DNA of 34,779 nucleotides from a virus, in the IMG/VR virus record IMGVR_UViG_3300043449_002321, positions 1 to 34,779 of that record; one strand, given 5' to 3'. Made by a program: the position numbers and the translations under genes. Under the pieces are notes generated by a model, which did no database searches, was not told where the DNA came from, and worked only from the letters and a program-made list of their open reading frames with translations. Positions 15,166-22,212 of this stretch are shown here, piece by piece. Position 1 is the stretch's first letter. Each line of letters starts with the position of its first letter.

Positions 15166-16095
15166 TTAGGCAGTTAAAGCTTTTCTAATAAGAGCCATTC
15201 TTAAATATAAGCCATTTCTTACCTGTGCCCAAATTTTGTTTTGTCTTTCATTATCAAACATTTCAGGCAATTCTTCTCGTCTTGGACCGGGATTCAAAAC
15301 TATACAGTTTCTATTCATTTGACTCCAAGTAGCTTCATCTAAAACAAATGGCTTGAAATCTTTGTCATCCCAGCGTTCCTTTTGAATGCGATTCGTATAC
15401 AGAACATCGAAACTTGAAAGGCGTTCCATAAATTCAGCCTTGGTAGCAACCCCCTGTATGTTCAATTGTTCACCCTTAATCGCAGGCGAAAAATTTTGCT
15501 CTGTAGAATCGTAAAAAGTAAATTCATTTTTTGATCCACGACCCATAAGCTCAACAAAAGAATGAATCGTTCTGCTTTTAGCCATATCACCAACGATTCC
15601 TATCTTTAAATTATCAACAATTGGATTTGGGGTTCGATAATTACGCCAAATCGTGTAAGCGTCTAACAAAGCTTGGGATGGATGATTCCAAGTACCATCT
15701 CCTGCATTAATTATAGGTCCACGCAAATATCGATTATCTTGATCTAACCATTTTTGTATGGGTTCACTAGATCTGACTACAAGAATTTCCGCATAGGTAG
15801 AAACAACTCTAATAGTATCAGAAATTGTTTCTCCTTTGGATGTTGAAGATGCTTCTGGGCCACTGACTGAGATATACTTCCCTCCCAATCTGAGCATGGC
15901 GGATTCAAATGATAATCTCGTTCTGGTTGAGGGTTCAAAAAATAAGGTTGCTAGGATTTTGCCCTCGCAACCTGAATTCCAATTAGCGTTCAAGCCTTCT
16001 CTTTTTGCTTGATCTACTTGTCTAATGGCATTGGCGTCCTGAAAAATGCTCAAAATCTGAGAATCTGACACATCGTTGCAGGTCAGTAAATCCAT
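15166..16095 (-). CDS. pyrB: aspartate carbamoyltransferase catalytic chain
   Basis: 309 residues, normal length. The enzyme joins carbamoyl phosphate and aspartate, the committed step of pyrimidine synthesis. Visible: FEPSTRTRLSFE (STRTR at 56-60 binds carbamoyl phosphate), the 80s loop SSTSKGE with Lys88, Arg108, NHPSQ (His138, Gln141), GDMAKSR (169-175), TNRIQKERW (234-242) and NPGPRREEL (268-276; the usual HPLPR is NPGPR). The last motif change is the only deviation seen. Good ribosome site (GGAGAG). No regulatory chain (PyrI) is present. It may boost pyrimidine supply for phage DNA. Confidence 0.92.
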   Translation of the reverse strand: MDLLTCNDVSDSQILSIFQDANAIRQVDQAKREGLNANWNSGCEGKILATLFFEPSTRTRLSFESAMLRLGGKYISVSGPEASSTSKGETISDTIRVVSTYAEILVVRSSEPIQKWLDQDNRYLRGPIINAGDGTWNHPSQALLDAYTIWRNYRTPNPIVDNLKIGIVGDMAKSRTIHSFVELMGRGSKNEFTFYDSTEQNFSPAIKGEQLNIQGVATKAEFMERLSSFDVLYTNRIQKERWDDKDFKPFVLDEATWSQMNRNCIVLNPGPRREELPEMFDNERQNKIWAQVRNGLYLRMALIRKALTA

Positions 16096-16137
16096 AATAG
16101 CTCTCCGCAGAAAGTATGTTAATTTCGCAGATTGTAT

Positions 16138-16145
16138 CGTAAATA
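16138..16145 (+). promoter_or_regulatory. CGTAAATA box (possible late promoter)
   Basis: CGTAAATA ends eight bases before ATG 16153, again with no ribosome site between, mirroring the arrangement before the 14468-15112 gene. Weak evidence on its own. Confidence 0.2.
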
Positions 16146-16152
16146 AAACTAT

Positions 16153-16941
16153 ATGAAAAGACTAAGCTTTAAAAACTATTTCGAAGCCACGGATATATTT
16201 GGCTTTGAACCAAAACGTGATCAAGTTTCTATGGGTGATGATACTCTGCTCAGCAAACCTATAAAACAATTCAGTATTGAATATATGATGGACTTGCTTA
16301 GCAAAAAGACCATCGGAGTTTTTGAAGCCCACATGCCTTTCTTGCATGAAATCAGATGGGGCACTCAGCCCGGAGCAATCAAACTAGAGATTGACACTGG
16401 TTATACCTTCTACATCAAAAAACTAGGCATAGATCGCCAAGGATCGCCTCGATGGTTAACAAAACGCATGTTCCAATTAAATCGTCAAGGTTATGGAGGA
16501 ATGGAAGATGTTGTGGCCCAAGAAATTTTTGAACACATTGAAAGATATTCAACACAAAATATAGAGACGCCCAGTAATAAGTATGATGAACTTGATAGTC
16601 TTGTCACTGCAATCTATGACAAAGTTAAACGAATTGGAAAAAATATTTTTTATCCCGAAGGTGTGCGTAAGCTGAGTGATGATGCCTATATCATAAAATT
16701 CGGAGTCCGTGGGCAAGGTCTTGAATCACCCGGTCACACGAGAGTTGAACAAAATCAAACTATGGTTACTTATGATCGTGATGCTGGTACTATTCGTGTC
16801 ACAAACTACAATATAAAATCACCTGTTGGGAAACGGGTCAGTTGGAACATTTATCCAAATGACTTGGATCTGTATTTCTTCCCATCACAAGACAGAGATG
16901 AAATCAGCGAAGCTGTAGCAGTTCATATGAAGTACTATTGA
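16153..16941 (+). CDS. hypothetical protein, candidate internal/structural virion protein
   Basis: 262 residues, not recognised. The N-terminus MKRLSFKNYFEATD resembles capsid-targeting leaders of T4 internal proteins (short basic/aromatic segment followed by E-A). The body is mixed alpha/beta with many aromatic residues; no catalytic motif is visible. No ribosome site precedes the ATG, and a TAAATA box lies just upstream. It ends at a bidirectional terminator shared with the convergent sigma-like gene. The structural role is inference. Confidence 0.6.
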   Translation: MKRLSFKNYFEATDIFGFEPKRDQVSMGDDTLLSKPIKQFSIEYMMDLLSKKTIGVFEAHMPFLHEIRWGTQPGAIKLEIDTGYTFYIKKLGIDRQGSPRWLTKRMFQLNRQGYGGMEDVVAQEIFEHIERYSTQNIETPSNKYDELDSLVTAIYDKVKRIGKNIFYPEGVRKLSDDAYIIKFGVRGQGLESPGHTRVEQNQTMVTYDRDAGTIRVTNYNIKSPVGKRVSWNIYPNDLDLYFFPSQDRDEISEAVAVHMKYY

Positions 16942-16943
16942 AA

Positions 16944-16975
16944 AAAGGCGACGAAAATCGTCGCCTTTGTTTTTA
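16944..16975. terminator. bidirectional rho-independent terminator
   Basis: AAAGGCGACG, loop AAAA, then TCGTCGCCTTT followed by TTTTT on the plus strand, and a T6 run on the minus strand. It sits between the convergent stops at 16941 and 16973 and can end both transcripts. Confidence 0.8.
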
Positions 16976-17542
16976 CTCTGCTGAGGCAAGGTAGTCATAT
17001 TCACTTAAAGAAACCAGTCCGGTACGCCATGACTTCTCTCTTGTGATTTGCTTGCCCAAAGCCTTTTGAGCATTCCAAATGATTTGCTTGCAATAAGTTG
17101 CAAACTTTGCATCTATGTTGAGAGGAGTTGTGATTTCAGGGCGATGTTCTTTAGGCACATGTTTTCTAACAAGCCTTTCTAAAATCACCTCTTGAAAATC
17201 TCCGAATTTTTGTCGATTCGCTCCATGTCGTCTTCGATCAATCCAAAGTTTTTCAAGCTGATTGACAATTGCTTTGATGAACTTATCTTTCACATGAGTA
17301 CGCAGTGCTTCAAAACTTGCTTCGATAAAACACTGACGCTTGTAATACGAACCAGCACGAATAAGGGCAATACGTAGTTCTTGCACATCATCTTCTGGAT
17401 CGTTTGCCATAGCATTTTGAGAATTCTTCTTTTTCAATTGCCAAGCGGCATAATGGCAAAGATTCCCAAACTTGGTGTCAAGCACTCCATACTCTTCAGT
17501 TGTGATTGGATATTTGTTAACTATAGTTTCTAATGTCTGCAT
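16973..17542 (-). CDS. sigma factor-like protein (candidate gp55-type late sigma)
   Basis: 189 residues, similar in length to T4 gp55 (185). Residues about 22-70 look like sigma70 region 2: a helix with CHYAAWQLKKKN, then an acidic DPEDDVQELRIALIRAGSYY segment (compare D-L-x-Q-E-G-x-x-G-L-x-x-A-x-x-x-F/Y of sigma factors), followed by basic helices (LWIDRRRHGANRQKF) that could contact DNA. No region 4 helix-turn-helix is clear, as in gp55. GAGG precedes ATG 17542. If right, it would direct late promoters of the TATAAATA type. Assignment rests on motif resemblance only. Confidence 0.45.
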   Translation of the reverse strand: MQTLETIVNKYPITTEEYGVLDTKFGNLCHYAAWQLKKKNSQNAMANDPEDDVQELRIALIRAGSYYKRQCFIEASFEALRTHVKDKFIKAIVNQLEKLWIDRRRHGANRQKFGDFQEVILERLVRKHVPKEHRPEITTPLNIDAKFATYCKQIIWNAQKALGKQITREKSWRTGLVSLSEYDYLASAE

Positions 17543-17588
17543 ATATTACCTCATATCATTTCATGTTTATGGCATTTTAAAAAGCTTG

Positions 17589-17963
17589 TCAAGCAATTAT
17601 ACTGGGATAGTAATGATCAAATGTAATTTTCAAGAACGCTGTGTCGTTTTCAACTTTAGCTTCTAATAAACTAATATTCGTTAAAATAACAGACTTTATG
17701 AGCTTGCTTTCTTTATAAATCCACATCATACCATCGGCATAAGTTCTATACGAAGATGAGGTGAATGGAATATGTCCTTTTGTGTATTGCAAAAAATAAC
17801 TATCAGTAGATTTTAACAATATGCCGTTATCGTCTGCCGTAACAACATCTACAGAGCAAGTCTTAATCTTTCCTATTAGTTCAAAGACAAATTTACTACT
17901 TCTCTTATGTTTATATTTTTGTATCCAATAATTTTTTCTCAAATCGACCATCAATTTTTCCAT
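17589..17963 (-). CDS. hypothetical protein
   Basis: 124 residues, not recognised. Basic N-terminus (KNYWIQKYKHKRSSK), then predicted beta strands. Its start overlaps the 3' end of the DNA polymerase gene by 13 bases, so translation may be coupled. An internal in-frame ATG at 17951 is an alternative start. It could be a polymerase accessory factor by position only. Confidence 0.6.
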   Translation of the reverse strand: MEKLMVDLRKNYWIQKYKHKRSSKFVFELIGKIKTCSVDVVTADDNGILLKSTDSYFLQYTKGHIPFTSSSYRTYADGMMWIYKESKLIKSVILTNISLLEAKVENDTAFLKITFDHYYPSIIA

Positions 17964-19276
17964 AACACTTTCATTTGATCAAGCTTAGCACCAAACTTGA
18001 TTTCAACTTTCATTTTCAAACCTGTGCAAAGTTTGGATTCCGCTTCGCAAACTCGCTTGACTAGCTTATAAGTTTCATGAGCGGCCTTCACTTGACAAAC
18101 CATGCCAAAGCCGTCGTGTACGCTAAAGGCCAAATAAGCTTTATACTGCTCTTCTAAAGTATTCAATGCGGTAAATAAATCAATTAACTTTTCTTGACAA
18201 ACTGTTGCTGCAACTCCTTGCACTGAAAAGTTTCTTGCCAAGTACGATTCGTTCTCTCCAAATGATCTTGGCCTGCCAAAAAAGTCCACAATTTGACCAG
18301 CCTTTGCCTCGTCTTGTTTGGCCTGCATCCAATCCCAAGCAGTATGGAATTGTTTTTTGATACGATTAATCAATTCAGAAGCGACCTCGGAACTGACTCC
18401 AATATTATGAGCCAGTCCAGAACTTCCACAGCCATACATTACAGGTAAAAACATTTTCTTTGACAACTTACGTTTATTTTCAGTATCGCATTTATCACCA
18501 GTCACAACCTCATAAATCTCATTGTGAAGATCGGCACCCGAGTTAAGGATCTCCAATAATTTTTGATCGTTTGAGAGCCATTGCAAGACTGTTACTTCGC
18601 AGTGTCTAAAGTCTGAACATAAAAATCTTACGCCATAACCACGAGGCTTCAGAGCGGATTTTACGTCTGGCCCCATGTTGTGGGGTAAATAGCTTTTGGA
18701 AAATTTTCGAAGACAATTCATGCGACCGTTGATTTGTCCCTCAATTTCGTAATAGGGAAATTCGGTACGCTTTGTCTCCTCGTTCAGGAGGGGGTAAGTT
18801 TCAATTGCAGGTAGGACTCTCAAGGCGAGAGGTAAATGGATGGATTTGTAAATCGATTGCCAAGATTTATTCTTAACAACCAACTTCACTCTATTTACGG
18901 CCTCAACCAAATTTTGAGGTTGATTTTTCCTGATATTCAAAAAATTCTCAATGATTTTTAAGTCAATGAGGCTGGTAGTTGGCGTAATGAATCTTTTTGA
19001 AATGGAATGAAAATAGGAACATAAAGTCTTAAAATTCCAAGTATAAACTCGATCACATTTTTCTTTGTCAAAGATTGTTGCGTCAAAAATTCCGATCAAA
19101 TGAATAATCTGTTCAGGCGAAACTTCAATTTCAACAATTTGATTTTGTCCGTGGACATGAATGGAAAAAGGAGAAAGAACCGTGAAATCAGGAATTTCAG
19201 GTTCAAACTTAAGATAAACAGCTTTGTTTGTTTCCAACAAATCTGTCAATTGCCACGAAACATCATAAAGATTCAT
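17951..19276 (-). CDS. polA: family A DNA polymerase, small (polymerase plus degenerate exonuclease-like region)
   Basis: 441 residues against about 930 for E. coli Pol I; no 5' nuclease domain. Residues 1-180 weakly resemble the 3'-5' exonuclease fold (VYTWNFKTL, SLIDLKII), but intact catalytic acids are not evident. The palm and fingers are clear: INGRMNC (182-188), motif A SDFRHCEV (221-228, Asp222), motif B R269..K273..L277..Y281, NFSVQGVAA (349-357) and motif C SVHDG (385-389, Asp388). Leu277 occupies the E. coli Phe762 position. The Glu usually following the HD of motif C is Gly. Probably the replicative polymerase; start at ATG 19276 lacks a strong ribosome site. Confidence 0.88.
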   Translation of the reverse strand: MNLYDVSWQLTDLLETNKAVYLKFEPEIPDFTVLSPFSIHVHGQNQIVEIEVSPEQIIHLIGIFDATIFDKEKCDRVYTWNFKTLCSYFHSISKRFITPTTSLIDLKIIENFLNIRKNQPQNLVEAVNRVKLVVKNKSWQSIYKSIHLPLALRVLPAIETYPLLNEETKRTEFPYYEIEGQINGRMNCLRKFSKSYLPHNMGPDVKSALKPRGYGVRFLCSDFRHCEVTVLQWLSNDQKLLEILNSGADLHNEIYEVVTGDKCDTENKRKLSKKMFLPVMYGCGSSGLAHNIGVSSEVASELINRIKKQFHTAWDWMQAKQDEAKAGQIVDFFGRPRSFGENESYLARNFSVQGVAATVCQEKLIDLFTALNTLEEQYKAYLAFSVHDGFGMVCQVKAAHETYKLVKRVCEAESKLCTGLKMKVEIKFGAKLDQMKVLWKN

Positions 19277-19371
19277 AGCACAATTCTACCACAAAACTCA
19301 ATCAAAAGGAAAGAGTAAATTTTATCTTAATTGCTTGTCTAAAACAAGTGCAATACGGGGGCCTTGGTTGT

Positions 19372-19809
19372 GATTATAGTAGGAAAAAATAAAAGCAACT
19401 TTTAAGTTCCTAAAGATTTAGGGCAAAAAGTTGCCAGACCTTTTCCGGGCCAATGGGGCGATCCTAAAAATCACCACACGGCACTACTATGACCGCAATT
19501 CCGGCGGGCAGTTTTACAGCAATTTTCTTGTACTTTCGCTTACTAACCAGTACTCCTGCCTAACCCCCACCCAGTTGCGTATAGCATTTAGGCACTCAAG
19601 GCATTCGGTGGGTTTTAGAGTAGTGGCTTACCTCAGCCCAAGGAGGAAGGCTCAAAGTGTCCGTTAACACTTGCCCGGTTCCGGTAAGACTCACCCGGCT
19701 CCTATGGTTTTTGCCACTGGTTCCCTAGGCAATTGCTTTAGCCTAAAGCTCTCCAGTGAGGGATTTGGTCCCCATCCAAGTAATTTTTCTGTGTCTATTC
19801 ACTATAGTC
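19372..19809 (+). ncRNA. large structured non-coding RNA (~440 nt), class unknown
   Basis: No credible gene fits the 575-base gap. It folds by eye into fully nested helices: closing stem 19372-19380/19801-19809 (9 bp with one U.G); 19395-19403/19426-19434 (9 bp) capped by 19409-19413/19418-19422; long-range 19482-19488/19619-19625 (7 bp) enclosing 19506-19511/19556-19561 with 19530-19534/19549-19553 inside, and 19566-19571/19607-19612; then 19655-19660/19667-19672, 19715-19720/19753-19758 with 19726-19730/19741-19745, and 19760-19763/19769-19772. G.U pairs favour the plus strand. It is richer in G+C than its surroundings. I do not see hallmarks of tmRNA, RNase P or group I/II introns. GOLLD- or ROOL-like phage RNAs are the comparison to test. 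Confidence 0.6.
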
Positions 19810-19851
19810 GATTCTTTCCTTAAAAGCAATATCTTTTAATGGAGTTTCTTA

Positions 19852-20001
19852 ATGAAAAGCTTGCCGTTTAGATTAAGGGTAAAAAATTTTCCTTTAGTTT
19901 TTAGTAGTCTTTTCCGATCATTAAGACTAAGATTTGAAATGGCCCTATTACGGTTACATATCGGGGGCCAAGTCATTGAGGTGAAATTTGGAGAGCCGTA
20001 A
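19852..20001 (+). CDS. small basic protein (49 aa)
   Basis: A 49-codon frame with GGAG about eight bases before ATG 19852. The first half is rich in Arg, Phe, Leu and Ser (possible amphipathic or membrane-associated helix); the second half ends IGGQVIEVKFGEP. It overlaps the next gene by 14 bases and begins 43 bases after the structured RNA, so it may be translated from the same transcript. Not recognised. Support comes from ribosome site and gene packing only. Confidence 0.45.
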   Translation: MKSLPFRLRVKNFPLVFSSLFRSLRLRFEMALLRLHIGGQVIEVKFGEP

Positions 20002-20713
20002 ATTGGGACTAGAAACCATCCTTGAATACAACATGACTGTGGAAGAAGGTGAAGTATTCCATATCGCTCTTGTGTATGAACAAGAGTACAGACGGTTGTT
20101 TGCAGATGAACTGGATGGACAATCGGTAAGGCGAAATTCACTACCCTTAAGGAGTGACCCAAGAAAATCTAGTCTATTCAGATATTGTTGGAAATTACGT
20201 CGTGAAACTCGTGGTTTGCTTGAACAAACTGAGTACAAGAATTATATCCGTGCAAATTTATTCATCATCAAAGCCAACCGAGGTCACGTTGAGCCAAATT
20301 GCGTTACTGGTGATAAGGCATGGATAAGATACAAAGTCTGGAAAAGACGTTACGATCAAAAAATTGCTGAAGTCAGCAGCCAAGCACCGCCGCCATCTGT
20401 AGGAAATACAAGTCCAAAAATCATCGCCGAAATTGATAAGAATCGAAAATTTCTATTTGAAAAATGCGACGGCCAACCAACTTTCGAGAAAATCTTACAT
20501 TTTATTGATCTTGGCGTATTTCGTTTGTGGGTTGCAACAAACAAGATTTCCCCTTATTATCTATCTTTGTCGCCAATCATAGAGAAAACCAAACGCAAAT
20601 CTGAATTATTTTCAGTTTGCACTTCAAGTGAATCTCTGATAAAAGAAAAAATTACTGAGGAAATCAAGGATTATTTCCGACATGAGTATGGATACGAATT
20701 CATTTCCAATTGA
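19988..20713 (+). CDS. hypothetical protein
   Basis: 241 residues if started at TTG 19988, which has GAGGTG just upstream; ATG 20033 is an alternative that gives 226 residues and has no clear ribosome site. Rich in charged and aromatic residues: an Arg-rich stretch (SLFRYCWKLRRETR) and a basic YKVWKRRYDQK segment could bind nucleic acid. No family recognised. It is first of a four-gene plus-strand run (to 22081) and overlaps its successor by 32 bases. Confidence 0.6.
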   Translation: MESRKLGLETILEYNMTVEEGEVFHIALVYEQEYRRLFADELDGQSVRRNSLPLRSDPRKSSLFRYCWKLRRETRGLLEQTEYKNYIRANLFIIKANRGHVEPNCVTGDKAWIRYKVWKRRYDQKIAEVSSQAPPPSVGNTSPKIIAEIDKNRKFLFEKCDGQPTFEKILHFIDLGVFRLWVATNKISPYYLSLSPIIEKTKRKSELFSVCTSSESLIKEKITEEIKDYFRHEYGYEFISN

Positions 20714-21101
20714 TGTCATTGCTACTGGTCATTTTTCTCTTGACAATAAAACTGTTAGAGGAGAGTTTTGGGAAATTCCTAATGATTTTAAGGACACATT
20801 GAAAGATGATCGTGTTAGCAATCTGATTGAACCTTACGCTCTTTATGGTATATTGCGATCTTTCAATATAGAGACACTGGCGGTAATGAATAATTCATTT
20901 ACTAGAAGTGATGATGATTATCTTGTATTGAGCATCAAATTTAGAGGTATGCCCTATGTCACTACTGAAGAGTTTTTTCGCATATCTAATTCAGGTTTTG
21001 AAACATTCTCACATGAATATTCCGTTTTTTTCCCTGATGAGTGCAGTGAAAATCCAGTTTGTATGAAACCAAAATTTTGTTGGTCTCTTGAAGGATTTTA
21101 A
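20682..21101 (+). CDS. hypothetical protein with C-terminal WxxEGF tag
   Basis: 139 residues, acidic, probably beta-rich. Starts inside the 3' end of the previous gene (32-base overlap) with AAGG about 12 bases upstream. Ends CWSLEGF, one of the five tagged C-termini. Several phenylalanines and a SNSGFETF segment are seen, but no catalytic motif. It lies ten bases before the sulfotransferase-like gene, whose ribosome site AAGGAG follows its stop. Confidence 0.65.
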   Translation: MSMDTNSFPIDVIATGHFSLDNKTVRGEFWEIPNDFKDTLKDDRVSNLIEPYALYGILRSFNIETLAVMNNSFTRSDDDYLVLSIKFRGMPYVTTEEFFRISNSGFETFSHEYSVFFPDECSENPVCMKPKFCWSLEGF

Positions 21102-21110
21102 GGAGAAGTC

Positions 21111-21695
21111 ATGACTTGTGTTGTTGTATTGGGTTGCTATCGAAGTGGAACCAGTGCTATCGCAGGGGTATTGCACCATTTAGGTGTCTTTATGGGAGAG
21201 AAATTTGACCCGCCATCTGCAAACAATACATCAGGATATTGGGAAGATATAGATTTCAAATCTTTTCACACAAAGTTCGACGCAGGTGAACTTGATGACA
21301 ATCCTGCTTTAATGAATGAATATGTGGATCTTATCAAACTTAGAGAGAAAGAACACAAACTTTGGGGTCTAAAAGATCCTCTTCTCTGTACAAATCTGTA
21401 TCGATTTATTTCGAATTTGAAAACTGATCATAAACTTATTGTGTGCCATCGTCCTGTTGCAGATATTGCAAAAAGTTTGGCGATTGGATTGAAAGAAGAA
21501 AATCTTAAAAGATTTGAACCATTGGCACAATTTTATGTTGACCAAATGCACCAACAATTGTTGAATTATCGTGGTCAAATTCTCGAAATGGAACACAGAA
21601 ACACACTTGCAAATCCTGAGTTTCATGTTCAAAGAATTGCAAATTTTGTTGGCTTGCCCATCACGCAAGAAGCTTTATTCCATATCGTTAAATAG
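21111..21695 (+). CDS. sulfotransferase-like P-loop protein
   Basis: 194 residues. The N-terminus VVVLGCYRSGTSAIAGVL matches the 5'-phosphosulfate-binding loop of PAPS-dependent sulfotransferases (G-x-x-R-S-G-T-S at 8-15). Further on are GYWED, a WGLKDPLLC segment common in short bacterial and phage members, and CHRPVADIAKSL, corresponding to the 3'-phosphate-binding R...S motif. It should transfer sulfate from PAPS to an unknown acceptor such as a glycan. It is shorter than typical cellular enzymes but all core motifs are present. AAGGAG precedes the ATG. Confidence 0.75.
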   Translation: MTCVVVLGCYRSGTSAIAGVLHHLGVFMGEKFDPPSANNTSGYWEDIDFKSFHTKFDAGELDDNPALMNEYVDLIKLREKEHKLWGLKDPLLCTNLYRFISNLKTDHKLIVCHRPVADIAKSLAIGLKEENLKRFEPLAQFYVDQMHQQLLNYRGQILEMEHRNTLANPEFHVQRIANFVGLPITQEALFHIVK

Positions 21696-21706
21696 ATATT
21701 TTGCTT

Positions 21707-22081
21707 ATGCCTATATCATCAAGATTCGTTAGTATGCCCGTTTCTGTCGTTGCTCCAAAATATGGCTTTTCTTTATATCTGCCACTGTTTACTATTGAAG
21801 ATTACTTTGAGAAGCTAGAACCAACCTCAAGAGTTTATAGCTTAAATTATTCTGATGCTCCTTTTCACTTAAGAATGCTTTATTCTGGAGACAAGACGAT
21901 AAAATTTATGCGAGCTTATACAAGTTGGAGATTGCATGAGTTTTGTAAAACAGATAATTTTCGAATGAGCAGTTCAGACTTTTTTGCAGTTTGTCACGTT
22001 ATTGAAGACAATCGGAGAATCTGTTCAATAAGGCAAAGTGCTCGTGAAAGAGATTTACTTTGGAAAACACACGGATTCTGA
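21707..22081 (+). CDS. hypothetical protein with C-terminal WxxHGF tag
   Basis: 124 residues from ATG 21707 (an in-frame TTG at 21701 is less likely); no strong ribosome site, but only 11 bases after the sulfotransferase stop. Aromatic-rich, with a basic C-terminal part (DNRRICSIRQSARERD). It ends LWKTHGF, the variant form of the tag in which His replaces Glu. The transcript probably ends at the hairpin terminator at 22166-22212. Confidence 0.65.
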   Translation: MPISSRFVSMPVSVVAPKYGFSLYLPLFTIEDYFEKLEPTSRVYSLNYSDAPFHLRMLYSGDKTIKFMRAYTSWRLHEFCKTDNFRMSSSDFFAVCHVIEDNRRICSIRQSARERDLLWKTHGF

Positions 22082-22108
22082 TTGATTGTTAGTTTTCTTT
22101 TGTATAAG
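22082..22108 (+). promoter_or_regulatory. possible promoter for a small RNA
   Basis: TTGATT (22082-22087), a 15-base spacer and TATAAG (22103-22108). The spacer is short for sigma70, so this is tentative; it directly precedes the hairpin cluster at 22113-22212. Confidence 0.35.
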
Positions 22109-22109
22109 A

Positions 22110-22212
22110 TGTAGTGTCATTGTAAGATGACTGGTGGAGTGCGGCGATTGAACAATCGCCCCCTAAAACGGACTCCTGAGAAGTAAATCTCTTAGGAGTC
22201 CGTTTATTTTGA
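22110..22212 (+). ncRNA. small RNA candidate ending in a strong terminator
   Basis: This part of the 314-base gap before the helicase gene carries three consecutive hairpins: GTCAT/ATGAC (22116-22120/22127-22131), GGCGATT-GAAC-AATCGCC (22143-22160) and a terminator stem AAACGGACTCCT/AGGAGTCCGTTT (22166-22177/22194-22205) followed by ATTTT. The last ends the 19.9-22.1 kb genes. The first two hairpins are not needed for termination, which suggests a stable ~100-nt RNA. The remaining 22213-22390 shows only the helicase promoter. Confidence 0.45.

Noticed and set aside
19431-19667. 78-codon open frame inside the structured region
   Set aside because: No ribosome site, composition follows the helices, and the nested inverted repeats explain the sequence better.
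19372-19809. Group I or group II intron, tmRNA or RNase P RNA as the identity of the structured region
   Set aside because: No interrupted gene flanks it, no group II domain V, no tRNA-like acceptor/T-arm, and no RNase P core motifs (GAGGAAAGUCC, ACAGAAA with matching spacing) could be placed.
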